From: CAWEQO01 sp963811225
Lineage (GTDB): Bacteria > Chloroflexota > Anaerolineae > Anaerolineales > Anaerolineaceae
Reading direction: 5' to 3'
Assembly: GCA_963811225.1 (NCBI GenBank)
Contig: CAWEQO010000012.1
Span: 496,001 to 560,000 of the forward strand
Length of the DNA stretch: 64,000 nt
Below are positions 7,781 to 16,689 of this stretch, piece by piece. Position 1 is the stretch's first letter, and each line of letters begins with the position of its first letter. Made by a program: the position numbers and the translations under genes. The notes below the pieces were generated by a model. It ran no database searches, was not told the origin of the DNA, and saw only the letters and a program-made list of their open reading frames with translations.

Positions 7781-8575
7781 TTACATCCACCCTCGCATAC
7801 TGTAAACAGCAATGCCAATGTATTCTTTGATCGCCAGCGCCGTCAGCGACATATCGTTCACGTCTGGCAGCAGCGAGATGAGCATCCCTTGAAAATCAGC
7901 GTGGATCAAATTGTCCCATCTTTGCTCGGTCATCTTGTAATCGGTTGGCGCCGGGATGACCTTAAAGCCCTGCTGCTCGAACAGCCCGACCACGCGCGGC
8001 ATATGGAAGGCTGAAGTGACCAGAATGATGCGTTTGATGCCGCGCTCCTTAAGGATCTCAGCGCAGTACAGTGCATCCTCGTAAGTATTCTGCGACTTCG
8101 ACTGCAAGACCATGGCGTCTTCCGGCACGTCCATCCAGCCCATGATCTCGGCCATCTGCTCGGCAGGTGTGCTGGGATGCTTGCCCAAGAACGTGATGCT
8201 CCCGCCGCTGAGCAGCACCAGTGGCGCTTTGCCTTCTTTGTACAGCAGCGCGCCATACAGCACCCGGTCACCGGAGCCGTTGATCTCGGTGGTCGGGCGC
8301 GGATACTCGGCCGGGTCGGTGCCGCCGCCCAGCACCACGATCGCCTCAGCCCATGGCATTGGGTCGGGCGGCAGGTAGCGCCATTCGAGCGAACGCAAAC
8401 TCAGCGCCGAGATCCAAGGACTCCCGCCCAGCCAAAGCGCCGCAATGGCCAGCACGATCAGCGTGGTGTGCAGCTTGCGGCGCTTGTGCAGAATCAGCGC
8501 CAGGATCAGTAAAATGGACGCCGCCCCAAGCGGGTAGACAAACAGAGGCAGCAGCTTTGAGAAGAAGACGAACAT
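7781..8575 (-). CDS. YdcF/ElyC-type DUF218 membrane protein
   Basis: The start at ATG 8575 is preferred over the in-frame extension to 8629 because AAAGGA lies just upstream; this gives 264 aa. Two N-terminal membrane segments (FFSKLLPLFVYPLGAAS and a following Leu/Ile-rich helix) are followed by a DUF218 domain: EAIVVLGGGTDP, DRVLYGALLYKEGKAP, LLSGG, SQNTYEDALY, IILVTSAFHMPR. Members such as SanA and ElyC affect envelope integrity or undecaprenyl-phosphate-linked steps, but the exact reaction is not settled. The gene appears monocistronic. Confidence 0.85.
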   Translation of the reverse strand: MFVFFSKLLPLFVYPLGAASILLILALILHKRRKLHTTLIVLAIAALWLGGSPWISALSLRSLEWRYLPPDPMPWAEAIVVLGGGTDPAEYPRPTTEINGSGDRVLYGALLYKEGKAPLVLLSGGSITFLGKHPSTPAEQMAEIMGWMDVPEDAMVLQSKSQNTYEDALYCAEILKERGIKRIILVTSAFHMPRVVGLFEQQGFKVIPAPTDYKMTEQRWDNLIHADFQGMLISLLPDVNDMSLTALAIKEYIGIAVYSMRGWM

Positions 8576-8815
8576 GAGGATCCTTTCGATGTTGGCAAGC
8601 GAGAATCGCCAGGGTCGATTGTACCTCAAGTTAAGCCGAGTGGTATGTAGAGCCGATCACAGAAGGAATGGATGGGCTTTCCACATGATAAAATCATTAA
8701 TGCCGATATAATTTCTTAACAAAACCACATACAAAATTCGAATCGGATTTCCAAATATCTGATAAAATTTTAACCTGGTTATGGACTCCCGCTTTTTCTA
8801 GTTTGGAGGCTATGT

Positions 8816-10468
8816 TTGAAGAGCTTCATCTCTGCACGCAATCGCAGGACTTTGAAAGAATATCTTTCCGGTTATCTGATGATTGCCCCGGCGGTTATAC
8901 TCATTTTCACCTTCGGTATTTTTCCAGTCGGTTTTGCTCTTTATGTCAGCCTTTTTCGTTGGCGACTGAAACAGGGGAACTTTCTCGGCCTTGACAACTA
9001 TGTAATCGCCACCGGCAACATCATCTATATGGTGCTGTTCGCGCTGAGCGCAGGCGCCCTGGTTGCCACCTTCCTGGCAGTCCGCAAGGCCATCCTGCAC
9101 GCCAGGGAGAAACAAGAGAAGCCCTGGGTCACAATCATCCCCGGCGTTCTTTACACAAGCACCATCTTCCTGTTCCTGCGTTGGGCTTTCCTGGCGCTGC
9201 CCCAGTTCCTCGGCATCGCCGACAAGATCATCGGTAAAGAAAAGACGCGCGCGCTGTTCTCGCAGCTGTTATGGGAAGCCTTTACCGCCAAGACCGTCCT
9301 GCCTGCATGGGAGCAGTTCGCCGCCGTGGCATTCCTGTCCCTGGTGGTCGGGATCATCGTCTTCATCCTTTTCCGCAGCCCCAACAACCTGTTCTACCAG
9401 ATTCAATTCTTCCTGGGCTGGCTCGCTGCCGCCACCGGTATTCTACTGGCCGGATACACCTACCGGCAGGTTGTCGCCGCTTATGAAGCTGCAGCCGAAA
9501 CCGGCGCCGATCCGGGCATCTGGACCCAGATGGTCACGATCATCGCCGGGGTGATCCTATTATGGCTTGCCTGGAAGCTGTGGAATTCGGCCCAGAAGCA
9601 AGACAGCCGCCTGGGGATGGTCCTGCACCTGTTCGGCGCCATGACTCTGATCGTTGGCGGATGGCTGCTGATCGGCGAGATCCCCGTGCTGATCGCGCAA
9701 GGCGACCCGGATTTGTGGGAAGGCCTGAAGATCACACTCTTTTACGCCCTCGGCACCATCCCCTTCCAGTTAGGGTTCTCGATCTTCCTGGCCGTACTGC
9801 TGTTCCAAAAGCTGTACGGCTCTTCTTTGTTCCGCATGTTGTTCTTTTTGCCCTACGTGACCCCGACTGTGGCCAGCGCAGCGGTTTTCCGCCAGTTGTT
9901 CTCCAACCGTCTGCAATCTCCAGTCAACGTTATCTTCCAGGCCGTTGGGTTGGAACCACTCAAATGGCTCTACGAGCCGACCGGCGTCTTCACTATGATC
10001 GCCGATAAGATCGGCATCAGCTGGCCCGCCTGGGCAGCCGGGCCGAGCCTGGCGCTGGTCGTCATCATTATCTACTCCATCTGGACTTTCGTCGGCTACG
10101 ACACCGTCATCTACCTGGCCGGTTTGGGCAACATCCCCACCGAGTTGATGGAAGCCGCCGAGATCGACGGCGCCGGGCGTTGGGATGTCTTCCGCTACAT
10201 CACTATGCCGCTGCTCTCACCCACCACCTACTTCCTGACCCTGATCGCCGTAATCGGCACGTTTAAGGCGTTCAATCATATCTGGGTGATGCGCCAATCC
10301 ATGGCCCTCGGCACGACCGACACGTTCAGCGTGATCATCTTCCAAGAGTTCTACGACAAACTCCGCTACGGCTACGCTTCGGCGTTGGCCTTCGTGTTGT
10401 TCGGGGTGATTCTGCTGCTGACCGTTTTGAATAACCGTATCCAAGGAAGAAAGGTATTTTATGGATAG
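8816..10468 (+). CDS. Sugar ABC transporter permease (MalF-type) with large membrane insertion
   Basis: The TTG at 8816 follows GGAGG with good spacing; the product is 550 aa. The C-terminal part is a normal MalF/UgpA permease: GLKITLFYALGTIPFQLG, then the EAA loop AAEIDGAGRWDVFRYITMP that docks on the ATPase, and a final helix. The family is usually near 300 aa. Here about 230 residues (roughly 62-295) with several hydrophobic helices are inserted between the first membrane helix (ending GLDNYV) and the conserved LWEGLK segment. The gene overlaps the next permease by eight bases. Confidence 0.88.
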   Translation: MKSFISARNRRTLKEYLSGYLMIAPAVILIFTFGIFPVGFALYVSLFRWRLKQGNFLGLDNYVIATGNIIYMVLFALSAGALVATFLAVRKAILHAREKQEKPWVTIIPGVLYTSTIFLFLRWAFLALPQFLGIADKIIGKEKTRALFSQLLWEAFTAKTVLPAWEQFAAVAFLSLVVGIIVFILFRSPNNLFYQIQFFLGWLAAATGILLAGYTYRQVVAAYEAAAETGADPGIWTQMVTIIAGVILLWLAWKLWNSAQKQDSRLGMVLHLFGAMTLIVGGWLLIGEIPVLIAQGDPDLWEGLKITLFYALGTIPFQLGFSIFLAVLLFQKLYGSSLFRMLFFLPYVTPTVASAAVFRQLFSNRLQSPVNVIFQAVGLEPLKWLYEPTGVFTMIADKIGISWPAWAAGPSLALVVIIIYSIWTFVGYDTVIYLAGLGNIPTELMEAAEIDGAGRWDVFRYITMPLLSPTTYFLTLIAVIGTFKAFNHIWVMRQSMALGTTDTFSVIIFQEFYDKLRYGYASALAFVLFGVILLLTVLNNRIQGRKVFYG

Positions 10469-11354
10469 GATCGAAACTGTCTCAAAGCCGGTCGAGCACA
10501 AACCTGCAAAAATTTTCGCTGACCGGAACACGATTGAAAAAGCGCTAACCTACCTGCTGCTGGCCTTTGGCGCGCTGCTGGCCATTGGCCCATTTATCTG
10601 GATGATCTCCACCTCTCTGATGACGATCGGAGAGGCGCAGGGCGTTCACTTCTTCCCTACCTCGTTCCACTTCGAAAATTACGTACAGGCCTGGCAGGAA
10701 GCGGATTTCTCCCTGTATATCCGCAACAGCGTGGCGATCACCATCATCACCCTGGCCGGTGAGCTGCTGTGCAGCACCCTGGCCGCGTATGCCTTCGCCC
10801 GCATCCGCTTCCCCGGCCGCGACTTGATCTTTACCCTGCTCCTGAGCACGATGATGATCCCGGCCATGGTCACCATCATTCCTAACTTCCTGACGGTCAC
10901 CTGGCTCGGTCGCATCGGCCCGATCAAGTGGATCAACAACTGGCCGGCGCTGACGATTCCCTTCATGGGCAGCGTATTCTCGATCTTCCTGCTGCGCCAA
11001 TTTTTCGCCCAAATACCGGACGAGCTCTTCGACGCTGCACAAATGGACGGGGCCGGGCACTTGCGTTTCCTGTTCCAGGTCGTCATCCCGCTCTCGACCG
11101 CCCCACTCATGGTCATTATCGTCCTGTCATTCATCGGCACCTGGAACTCGCTGGCCTGGCCGCTGCTGGTGACCACCTCTCCCGAATGGCGCCCGATTGC
11201 GGTCGGCTTGCTCGGCTTCATCGACGAGGCGGGGCAGCGTCTCAACTTAATGATGGCCGGCGCATTCATCACAATTATTCCTGTTCTTCTGCTGTATTTC
11301 ATCACGCAGAAGCAGTTCACCGAAAGCATTGCTCGAAGTGGGCTAAAAGGCTAA
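10461..11354 (+). CDS. Sugar ABC transporter permease (MalG-type)
   Basis: The 297-aa protein has a cytoplasmic N-terminus, six predicted membrane helices and the EAA motif DAAQMDGAGHLRFLFQVVIP, the ATPase contact of carbohydrate importers (CUT1 family). The typical FIWMISTSLM and WNSLAWPLLV segments are present, and the length is normal. It overlaps the MalF-type gene and is followed by the binding protein. No ATPase gene is nearby, so a shared MsmK-like ATPase elsewhere is likely, as is common for CUT1 systems. Confidence 0.9.
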   Translation: MDRIETVSKPVEHKPAKIFADRNTIEKALTYLLLAFGALLAIGPFIWMISTSLMTIGEAQGVHFFPTSFHFENYVQAWQEADFSLYIRNSVAITIITLAGELLCSTLAAYAFARIRFPGRDLIFTLLLSTMMIPAMVTIIPNFLTVTWLGRIGPIKWINNWPALTIPFMGSVFSIFLLRQFFAQIPDELFDAAQMDGAGHLRFLFQVVIPLSTAPLMVIIVLSFIGTWNSLAWPLLVTTSPEWRPIAVGLLGFIDEAGQRLNLMMAGAFITIIPVLLLYFITQKQFTESIARSGLKG

Positions 11355-11463
11355 GCGGACATTGGAAAGGAGGCGCGATACAGCATATCGGAGCGAATCG
11401 GTATCGACGTAAGAAGAAGAGCCCCTTACGAATTCAACCAACCTTGTTTGAGGAGGAAAAAAG

Positions 11464-12915
11464 ATGCAACGTAAGCCCGTATCCCTTTTTGTTTTGGCGA
11501 TCTTCCTGTTCTCGATCGCTCTAGCATCCTGCGCACCCGCTGCGACGCCGGCCGCTCCGGTCGTCGAGCAGCCAACGACTGCCCCACAAGCGCCTGCAGC
11601 TACTGCCGCCCCGACGGAAGCCCCGCCGGCCGCAGCCGCTCCTACGGAAGCGCCAACCGCCGAACCGGCCGCCCCTGCCATCGACCCCACCGGCCAGACC
11701 ATCACCTTCTGGCACGTCTGGGGCACCGGCGCCCCCTCGGAAGCCATGACCCAAATCGTTGACCAGTTCAACGCAACCAACGAATGGGGCATCACCGTGG
11801 AAGCCGCCGATCAGGGCAACTACAGCAACCTGGAAGATGCCATGAACGCTGCGATCCAGTCGGGTGATGTTCCCAACCTGGTGGTTGGCTACAGCAACGC
11901 CCTGGCCAACTGGGCCCAGGTGGGCGTGATCGCCGACCTTAACCAATACGCCAACGACCCGGACTTCGGCTTCACAGAAGCCGAACTCGCCGACTTCTAT
12001 CCGGGTGCTTGGAACTCGGCAGTCATCGCTGACGGCTCCCGCATCGGCTTCCCGATCAGCCAGTCGGCGAACGTGATCTTCTACAATCAAAGCTGGGCCA
12101 AAGAGCTGGGCTTCGACAACCCACCTTCCACACCCGAAGAGTTCAAAGCACAGGCTTGCGCCGCCACCGAGGCCAACAGCAACAACTCCAATCCCGATAA
12201 CGATGGCACCGGCGGCTACGTGCTGTACCCCGGCGCCTCCGACTTCGCCTCATGGGTATTCGCCTACGGCGGCAGTATCGTCGACGAAAACGGGTATACC
12301 TTCGACACTCCCACCAACGTCGATGCAGCCACCTTCCTGCAGGACATGGAAACCTCCGGCTGCGCTTTCCAGACCGAAAGCTACCCGAACCCCGAGTTCG
12401 CCACCCGCAAGGCCCTGTTCACCGTCAGCTCCACCGCCGGTCTGCCCTACCAGATTGATGCCTTCCAGGCTGAGGGCGCCAACACCAGCGATCAGTGGAC
12501 CTTCCTGGCCTTCCCCGGCCCTGGCGACAACCTGGCTGTGAACGCCTTCGGCCAGACCATCGGCCTGGTGGACACCACCCCCGAGCAGAATATGGCCGCC
12601 TGGCTGTTCCTGAAGTACTTCTCCTCCCCTGAGGTGCAGGTGCAGTGGATCAATGCCAGCGCCTACTTCCCGACCCGCGCCAGCGTGGTCCCGCTGCTGT
12701 CCGACTACGCTGCGGCCAACCCGATCTGGACCACCGGCCTGGATCTGCTCCAGTACGGTAAATCCGAGCCCGCCAAGCCCTCCTGGGCCTCTGTGCGCCG
12801 CCTGCTGGGCGATACCTTCACCGAGATCATCCAGAGCACGCCCGATCAGGTAGAGCCGCTCCTGGCCGACCTGGACACCCAGGCCGCCGCCGCCGCTGCC
12901 GAAACCGATCAGTAA
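11464..12915 (+). CDS. Extracellular sugar-binding lipoprotein of the ABC transporter
   Basis: The 483-aa protein starts at ATG 11464 after GAGGAGG. Residues 1-22 form a lipoprotein signal ending in LASC, with Cys23 as the lipidated residue. A low-complexity Ala/Pro/Thr linker (about 25-75) is followed by a family 1 solute-binding fold beginning ITFWHVWG. Further features are WFNQ-like IFYNQSW, WTFLAFPGPGDN and LFLKYFSSPEVQ. It should deliver an oligosaccharide or sugar to the two permeases encoded just upstream. The nearby secreted GH16 enzymes are a possible source of substrate, but no link is shown. Confidence 0.9.
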   Translation: MQRKPVSLFVLAIFLFSIALASCAPAATPAAPVVEQPTTAPQAPAATAAPTEAPPAAAAPTEAPTAEPAAPAIDPTGQTITFWHVWGTGAPSEAMTQIVDQFNATNEWGITVEAADQGNYSNLEDAMNAAIQSGDVPNLVVGYSNALANWAQVGVIADLNQYANDPDFGFTEAELADFYPGAWNSAVIADGSRIGFPISQSANVIFYNQSWAKELGFDNPPSTPEEFKAQACAATEANSNNSNPDNDGTGGYVLYPGASDFASWVFAYGGSIVDENGYTFDTPTNVDAATFLQDMETSGCAFQTESYPNPEFATRKALFTVSSTAGLPYQIDAFQAEGANTSDQWTFLAFPGPGDNLAVNAFGQTIGLVDTTPEQNMAAWLFLKYFSSPEVQVQWINASAYFPTRASVVPLLSDYAAANPIWTTGLDLLQYGKSEPAKPSWASVRRLLGDTFTEIIQSTPDQVEPLLADLDTQAAAAAAETDQ

Positions 12916-12930
12916 ACGCATTCGAAACAA

Positions 12931-12966
12931 AAAACCGGGCGGCCATTACAGCCGCCCGGTTTTTTT
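12931..12966 (+). terminator. Rho-independent terminator of the ABC operon
   Basis: The GC-rich arms ACCGGGCGGC and GCCGCCCGGT are followed by six T, directly after the binding-protein stop. The A-run on the other side means it can also serve the convergent fhs gene. Confidence 0.92.
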
Positions 12967-12979
12967 ATTTCGATTCTCT

Positions 12980-14914
12980 CTAGAACAGCCCAATCACCTG
13001 GCCCGTCTCCAGATCCAGATCGACGTCAAAGAACGCCGGGCGGGTCGGTAAACCGGGCATGGTGCTCATCTCGCCCAGCAGCGGGTAGATGAAGCCCGCG
13101 CCGACCGAGGCGCGGATATCGCGCACCGGGATGCGGAAACCGGTCGGGACGCCCTTTAGGGAGGGGTCATGGCTCAGGCTCAAGTGCGTCTTTGCCATGC
13201 ACACCGGCAGCTTGTCGAAGCCCAAGCGGGTGTATTCCTTGATGCGCTCCTCAGCCTCAGGCGAGTAGTCCACGCCTTCGGCGCCATAGATCTCGCGCGC
13301 AATCGTCTCGATCTTCTCTTTGATCGGCACATCCAGCGGATAGAGGAACTCAAAGTGCGAGGGTTTCTTGGCCGCTTCCACCACCGACTTCGCCAGGTCC
13401 ACAGCGCCTTCTCCGCCCAGCTCCCAATGGCGTGACACGACCGCATCCTCGGCGCCGCCTTCTTCGACGGCCATCTTCTTGATCAGGTCCATCTCCGCCT
13501 TGGTATCGGTGGCAAAAGCGTTGATCGCCACCACAACCGGGATGCCAAACTTGCGCGCCGACTGGATGTGATGGATCAGGTTCCCCATGCCTGCCCGCAG
13601 CAAGTCCAGGTTTTCTTTCGTGTAAGCCACGTCCAGCGGCTTGCCGGCGGTCACCTTGGGTCCACCGCCATGCATCTTGAGCGCCCGCACCGTAGCAACC
13701 ATCACGACCACGTTGGGAACCAGGCCGGAGTAGCGGCTCTTGATGTTGAAGAACTTCTCCATGCCCATATCGGCCCCGAAACCCGACTCGGTGATAACGT
13801 AATCGGCCAGCTTCAGGCCGATCTTGTCGGCCAGGATCGAGCTGTTACCGTGGGCGATGTTCGCAAACGGCCCGGCGTGCACGAATACCGGCGTGCCTTC
13901 CAGGGTCTGCATCAGGGTCGGCTTAATCGCATCGCGCATCAGCACGGCCAGCGCCCCGGCGACACCGAGGTCATCGGCGGTGATGGTCTCGCCGCTCTTG
14001 CTCAACGCCACGACAATCTTGCCAAAGCGCTCGCGCATGTCGGCCAGGCTGGTGGTCAAGGCCAGGATCGCCATGATCTCGCTGGCGACGGTGATGTCGA
14101 AGCCGGTCTCATGGTCCTGATCACGACTTTTCTCTGCCGGCCCTTGTCCGACCGTGATGCCGCGCAGCAAGCGATCGCTGGTGTCGATCACCCGCCGCCA
14201 GGTGACGGTATCACGATCGACATCCAGGCGGAACATCTTCCGGCGTTCTTCAGGGGTCAATTCATCCGGATCGGTCTTGTCGATGCCCAGTTTTTTCAAG
14301 CGGCTCAACATGCCGATGCCGAAATGGCGTTTACCCTCTTTATCCTTCGGTACCATGCGGCTGAATAACTGCTCGTCGGTTTGCGTGTCCTCATGCAGTA
14401 TGCGCACGTCGAGCGCCGCCGCCAGGAGGTTGTTCGCAGCTGTGATCGCGTGGATGTCGCCGGTCAGGTGCAGGTTGAAATCCTCCATCGGGATCACCTG
14501 GCTGTAACCGCCGCCGGCCGCGCCGCCCTTAATGCCAAAGGTTGGCCCCTGGCTGGGCTGACGGATGGCAGTGATCACTTTGTAGCCCAGATGTGCGCCC
14601 AGCGCCTGGCTCAGGCCGACCGTCGTGGTGGTCTTACCCTCGCCGAGCGGGGTTGGGGTGATGGCAGTGACGTCCACATAAATTCCATCCGGAACATCCT
14701 TCAAGCGTTGCAGCACCTCTAATCGGACTTTGGCTTTATATGGGCCGTATTGTTCGATCTCCTCGGGCAGCAGTCCTAGCTCTTCGGCGACCTGCGTAAT
14801 GGGTTTCAGCGGAGCTGCCTGTGCAATTTCAATATCCGATGGTACCGGGTTCTTGCGATCCAACGGTGTCGGCGTGAAACTTCGTGATCCGGACAGAACC
14901 TTGTCAGCAGTCAT
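12980..14914 (-). CDS. fhs: Formate-tetrahydrofolate ligase, eukaryote-like long form
   Basis: The ATG at 14914 (AAAGGA upstream) gives 644 aa; the frame stays open further upstream without a good site. The enzyme makes 10-formyl-THF from formate, THF and ATP. The P-loop is TPTPLGEGKTTTTVG. It is longer than the 555-560 aa usual in bacteria. It contains the segment ALDVRILHEDTQTDEQLF and a following block (LSRLKKLGIDKTDPDELT), plus KTHLSLSHDPS and DIRASVGAGFIYPL. These match, as I recall it, the ligase domain of eukaryotic C1-THF synthase rather than the Moorella enzyme. It could serve one-carbon metabolism or an acetogenic methyl branch; no partner gene is nearby. Confidence 0.93.
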   Translation of the reverse strand: MTADKVLSGSRSFTPTPLDRKNPVPSDIEIAQAAPLKPITQVAEELGLLPEEIEQYGPYKAKVRLEVLQRLKDVPDGIYVDVTAITPTPLGEGKTTTTVGLSQALGAHLGYKVITAIRQPSQGPTFGIKGGAAGGGYSQVIPMEDFNLHLTGDIHAITAANNLLAAALDVRILHEDTQTDEQLFSRMVPKDKEGKRHFGIGMLSRLKKLGIDKTDPDELTPEERRKMFRLDVDRDTVTWRRVIDTSDRLLRGITVGQGPAEKSRDQDHETGFDITVASEIMAILALTTSLADMRERFGKIVVALSKSGETITADDLGVAGALAVLMRDAIKPTLMQTLEGTPVFVHAGPFANIAHGNSSILADKIGLKLADYVITESGFGADMGMEKFFNIKSRYSGLVPNVVVMVATVRALKMHGGGPKVTAGKPLDVAYTKENLDLLRAGMGNLIHHIQSARKFGIPVVVAINAFATDTKAEMDLIKKMAVEEGGAEDAVVSRHWELGGEGAVDLAKSVVEAAKKPSHFEFLYPLDVPIKEKIETIAREIYGAEGVDYSPEAEERIKEYTRLGFDKLPVCMAKTHLSLSHDPSLKGVPTGFRIPVRDIRASVGAGFIYPLLGEMSTMPGLPTRPAFFDVDLDLETGQVIGLF

Positions 14915-15103
14915 ATTTTTTTCGTTCCTTTCTGTTGATGAACCCTGGATATGCATTTTTTGCAACGGCTCAGGGAGTTGCCATTCGGGAAATAAAGTGC
15001 TGCGGTAACGTCGTTTAGTCTTTGAAACGCCGCTGCCTGAGCAGTTGCCCTTTCCTATTATCAGACAACTTGCACAGAAACGCAAGTAGAGTATACTTTT
15101 AGT

Positions 15104-15160
15104 CTGTCAAATATCATTTACCGTTCGTTTGCCAACGAACCAATAAATGATGTTTGACAG
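15104..15160. repeat. Long hairpin in a divergent promoter region
   Basis: CTGTCAAATATCATTTA (15104-15120) pairs with 15144-15160 with one mismatch, and an inner GTTCGTT/AACGAAC stem (15123-15140) continues it. It lies between fhs on the minus strand and the plus-strand operon starting at 15185. It cannot be a simple end-of-gene terminator, and may be an operator or a leader attenuator. Confidence 0.55.
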
Positions 15161-15184
15161 ATTACTCTGCTCCAGGAGCCCCCC

Positions 15185-16054
15185 TTGCCCAGGCGCACAA
15201 AAATTACAGCCCTCCTATTCTTTTCCATCGTTCTGGCTGCCATGCTGCTGCTGGCCTTCAGCCTGAAGCAGCTCGAGTTCCAGCCTGGCGTGCCGTTTTC
15301 GTTGGAAAGGTCCGCCGTGGAGAGCTTCTCATTCAGCAGCTGGAGCTCGGACCTGGGTCTTTTGGTTTTCGTGCGCATCCTGATCGGGTTGGCGCTCCTG
15401 TCGCTTCCCTTCATTCTCCTGTACATGCTCTTCAATAAAAAGACCCGCAAGCGCCTGCTGATCTATCTGCTGATCGCCGGGATCATCATCGCCATCGGCA
15501 GCAGCGCCGCCGGGAGCCTATCGGCGCAGGAACTCCCGCAGCAGCTCTCTCAGCCGGCCGAGCAGTCCCTGCCGGAGCAGCCGGGAGCCCCGGTTGCCAC
15601 CTACAATGCCGCCCCTCCGGCCGATACAGTCGTGATTGCCACAATCATCATTCTGGCGCTTGCGCTGGCGGTGGGCATCGGCGCGCTGCTCTTCCAAAGA
15701 AAACCGGTCCAACGACAAATCGAACCCAATCTCGAGCCGCTTGTCCAACCTGCCGAACAGGCTCTGCAGAGCCTGTATGCCGGCGGCGATTTCAAGCAGA
15801 CCGTGATCCGCTGCTACCTGGAGATGAGCGCCGCCCTCGACCGGCAGCAAGGAATACGCCGGGCCAATTCGATGACGGCCCACGAGTTCGAGCGTTTGCT
15901 GGCGCAGAAGGGCCTGCCCAAAGAGCCGGTCCATAACCTGACCCGGCTGTTCGAAGGGGCCCGTTACAGTCCTGAAACCCCCGGCTCAGTGGAGAAGCAG
16001 CAGGCGCTCACCAGCCTGCAAGCGATCCTGAAAGCCTGCCGGAGAGGCGCATGA
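15185..16054 (+). CDS. Membrane protein with C-terminal DUF4129
   Basis: The TTG at 15185 follows AGGAG by six bases; the product is 289 aa. There are an N-terminal signal-anchor, a second hydrophobic segment near 55-85, a third near 90-110, a Gln/Pro-rich outside stretch and a helix near 140-165. The C-terminal 95 residues are a DUF4129 domain (VIRCYLEMSAAL, SMTAHEFERLL, LTRLFEGARYSPETP). DUF4129 proteins sit in MoxR/DUF58 operons and are thought to act in envelope or complex maturation. The next gene overlaps its stop by four bases. Confidence 0.85.
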   Translation: MPRRTKITALLFFSIVLAAMLLLAFSLKQLEFQPGVPFSLERSAVESFSFSSWSSDLGLLVFVRILIGLALLSLPFILLYMLFNKKTRKRLLIYLLIAGIIIAIGSSAAGSLSAQELPQQLSQPAEQSLPEQPGAPVATYNAAPPADTVVIATIIILALALAVGIGALLFQRKPVQRQIEPNLEPLVQPAEQALQSLYAGGDFKQTVIRCYLEMSAALDRQQGIRRANSMTAHEFERLLAQKGLPKEPVHNLTRLFEGARYSPETPGSVEKQQALTSLQAILKACRRGA

Positions 16055-16689
16055 TCCTGACCCGCAAACGTCTCCTGGCGCTGGCAGCCATCTTCATCGC
16101 CGTGGCTGCGCTGCTGTTCTTCTTCCGGAATGCAGTGCGCGAGTTGGTCATCGTCCCCCTGCAGTACCTGGCCTGGTTCGCTTCCCTGATCTATCACAGC
16201 ATCGACCAATCGATCATCTGGTCGCTGCTGTTCCTGCTGGCGCTGTTCATTGGCATGCAGCTGTTTTACCAATCGATTCGACCGGCCGGAGCGCGCCCTG
16301 CGCCTGACAATCAGACTTCACTCGGATTAGGCCGGGTGGGCGCCTGGCTGGTTTCGGTGCGCTTCATGCTGGCCGGCGGCACCGGACAGGATTATTTCGC
16401 AGCCGAAGTCAAGCGCCTGCTGCTGTCGATCCTTGCTTACAGAGAGAACACGACTCAGAAGGAGATCGAGCAGCGCATCCTGGACGATGACATTTCCATC
16501 CCGGCGGAACTACAGTTCATTTTTCACGTCCGCTCCTACCGACCGCCCACCTTCTGGCAGCGCATCCGGATGGACGTCAACACAATCTTGAAATCAATCA
16601 GGCATACCAAACCCGAAGTGGACGAAGACCGCAAGCGTGCCCTGCGGGTGGTCGTCCAATACTTGGAAGAACAAATGGAGGAGTCATGA
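16051..16689 (+). CDS. Two-helix membrane protein of the MoxR operon
   Basis: This 212-aa protein starts with an ATG overlapping the previous stop. Two hydrophobic helices (about 8-25 and 55-75) are followed by a cytoplasmic region of about 140 residues with charged helices. I do not recognise a family. Its location between the DUF4129 and MoxR genes, with overlaps on both sides, shows it belongs to the same complex or process. Confidence 0.7.
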   Translation: MILTRKRLLALAAIFIAVAALLFFFRNAVRELVIVPLQYLAWFASLIYHSIDQSIIWSLLFLLALFIGMQLFYQSIRPAGARPAPDNQTSLGLGRVGAWLVSVRFMLAGGTGQDYFAAEVKRLLLSILAYRENTTQKEIEQRILDDDISIPAELQFIFHVRSYRPPTFWQRIRMDVNTILKSIRHTKPEVDEDRKRALRVVVQYLEEQMEES

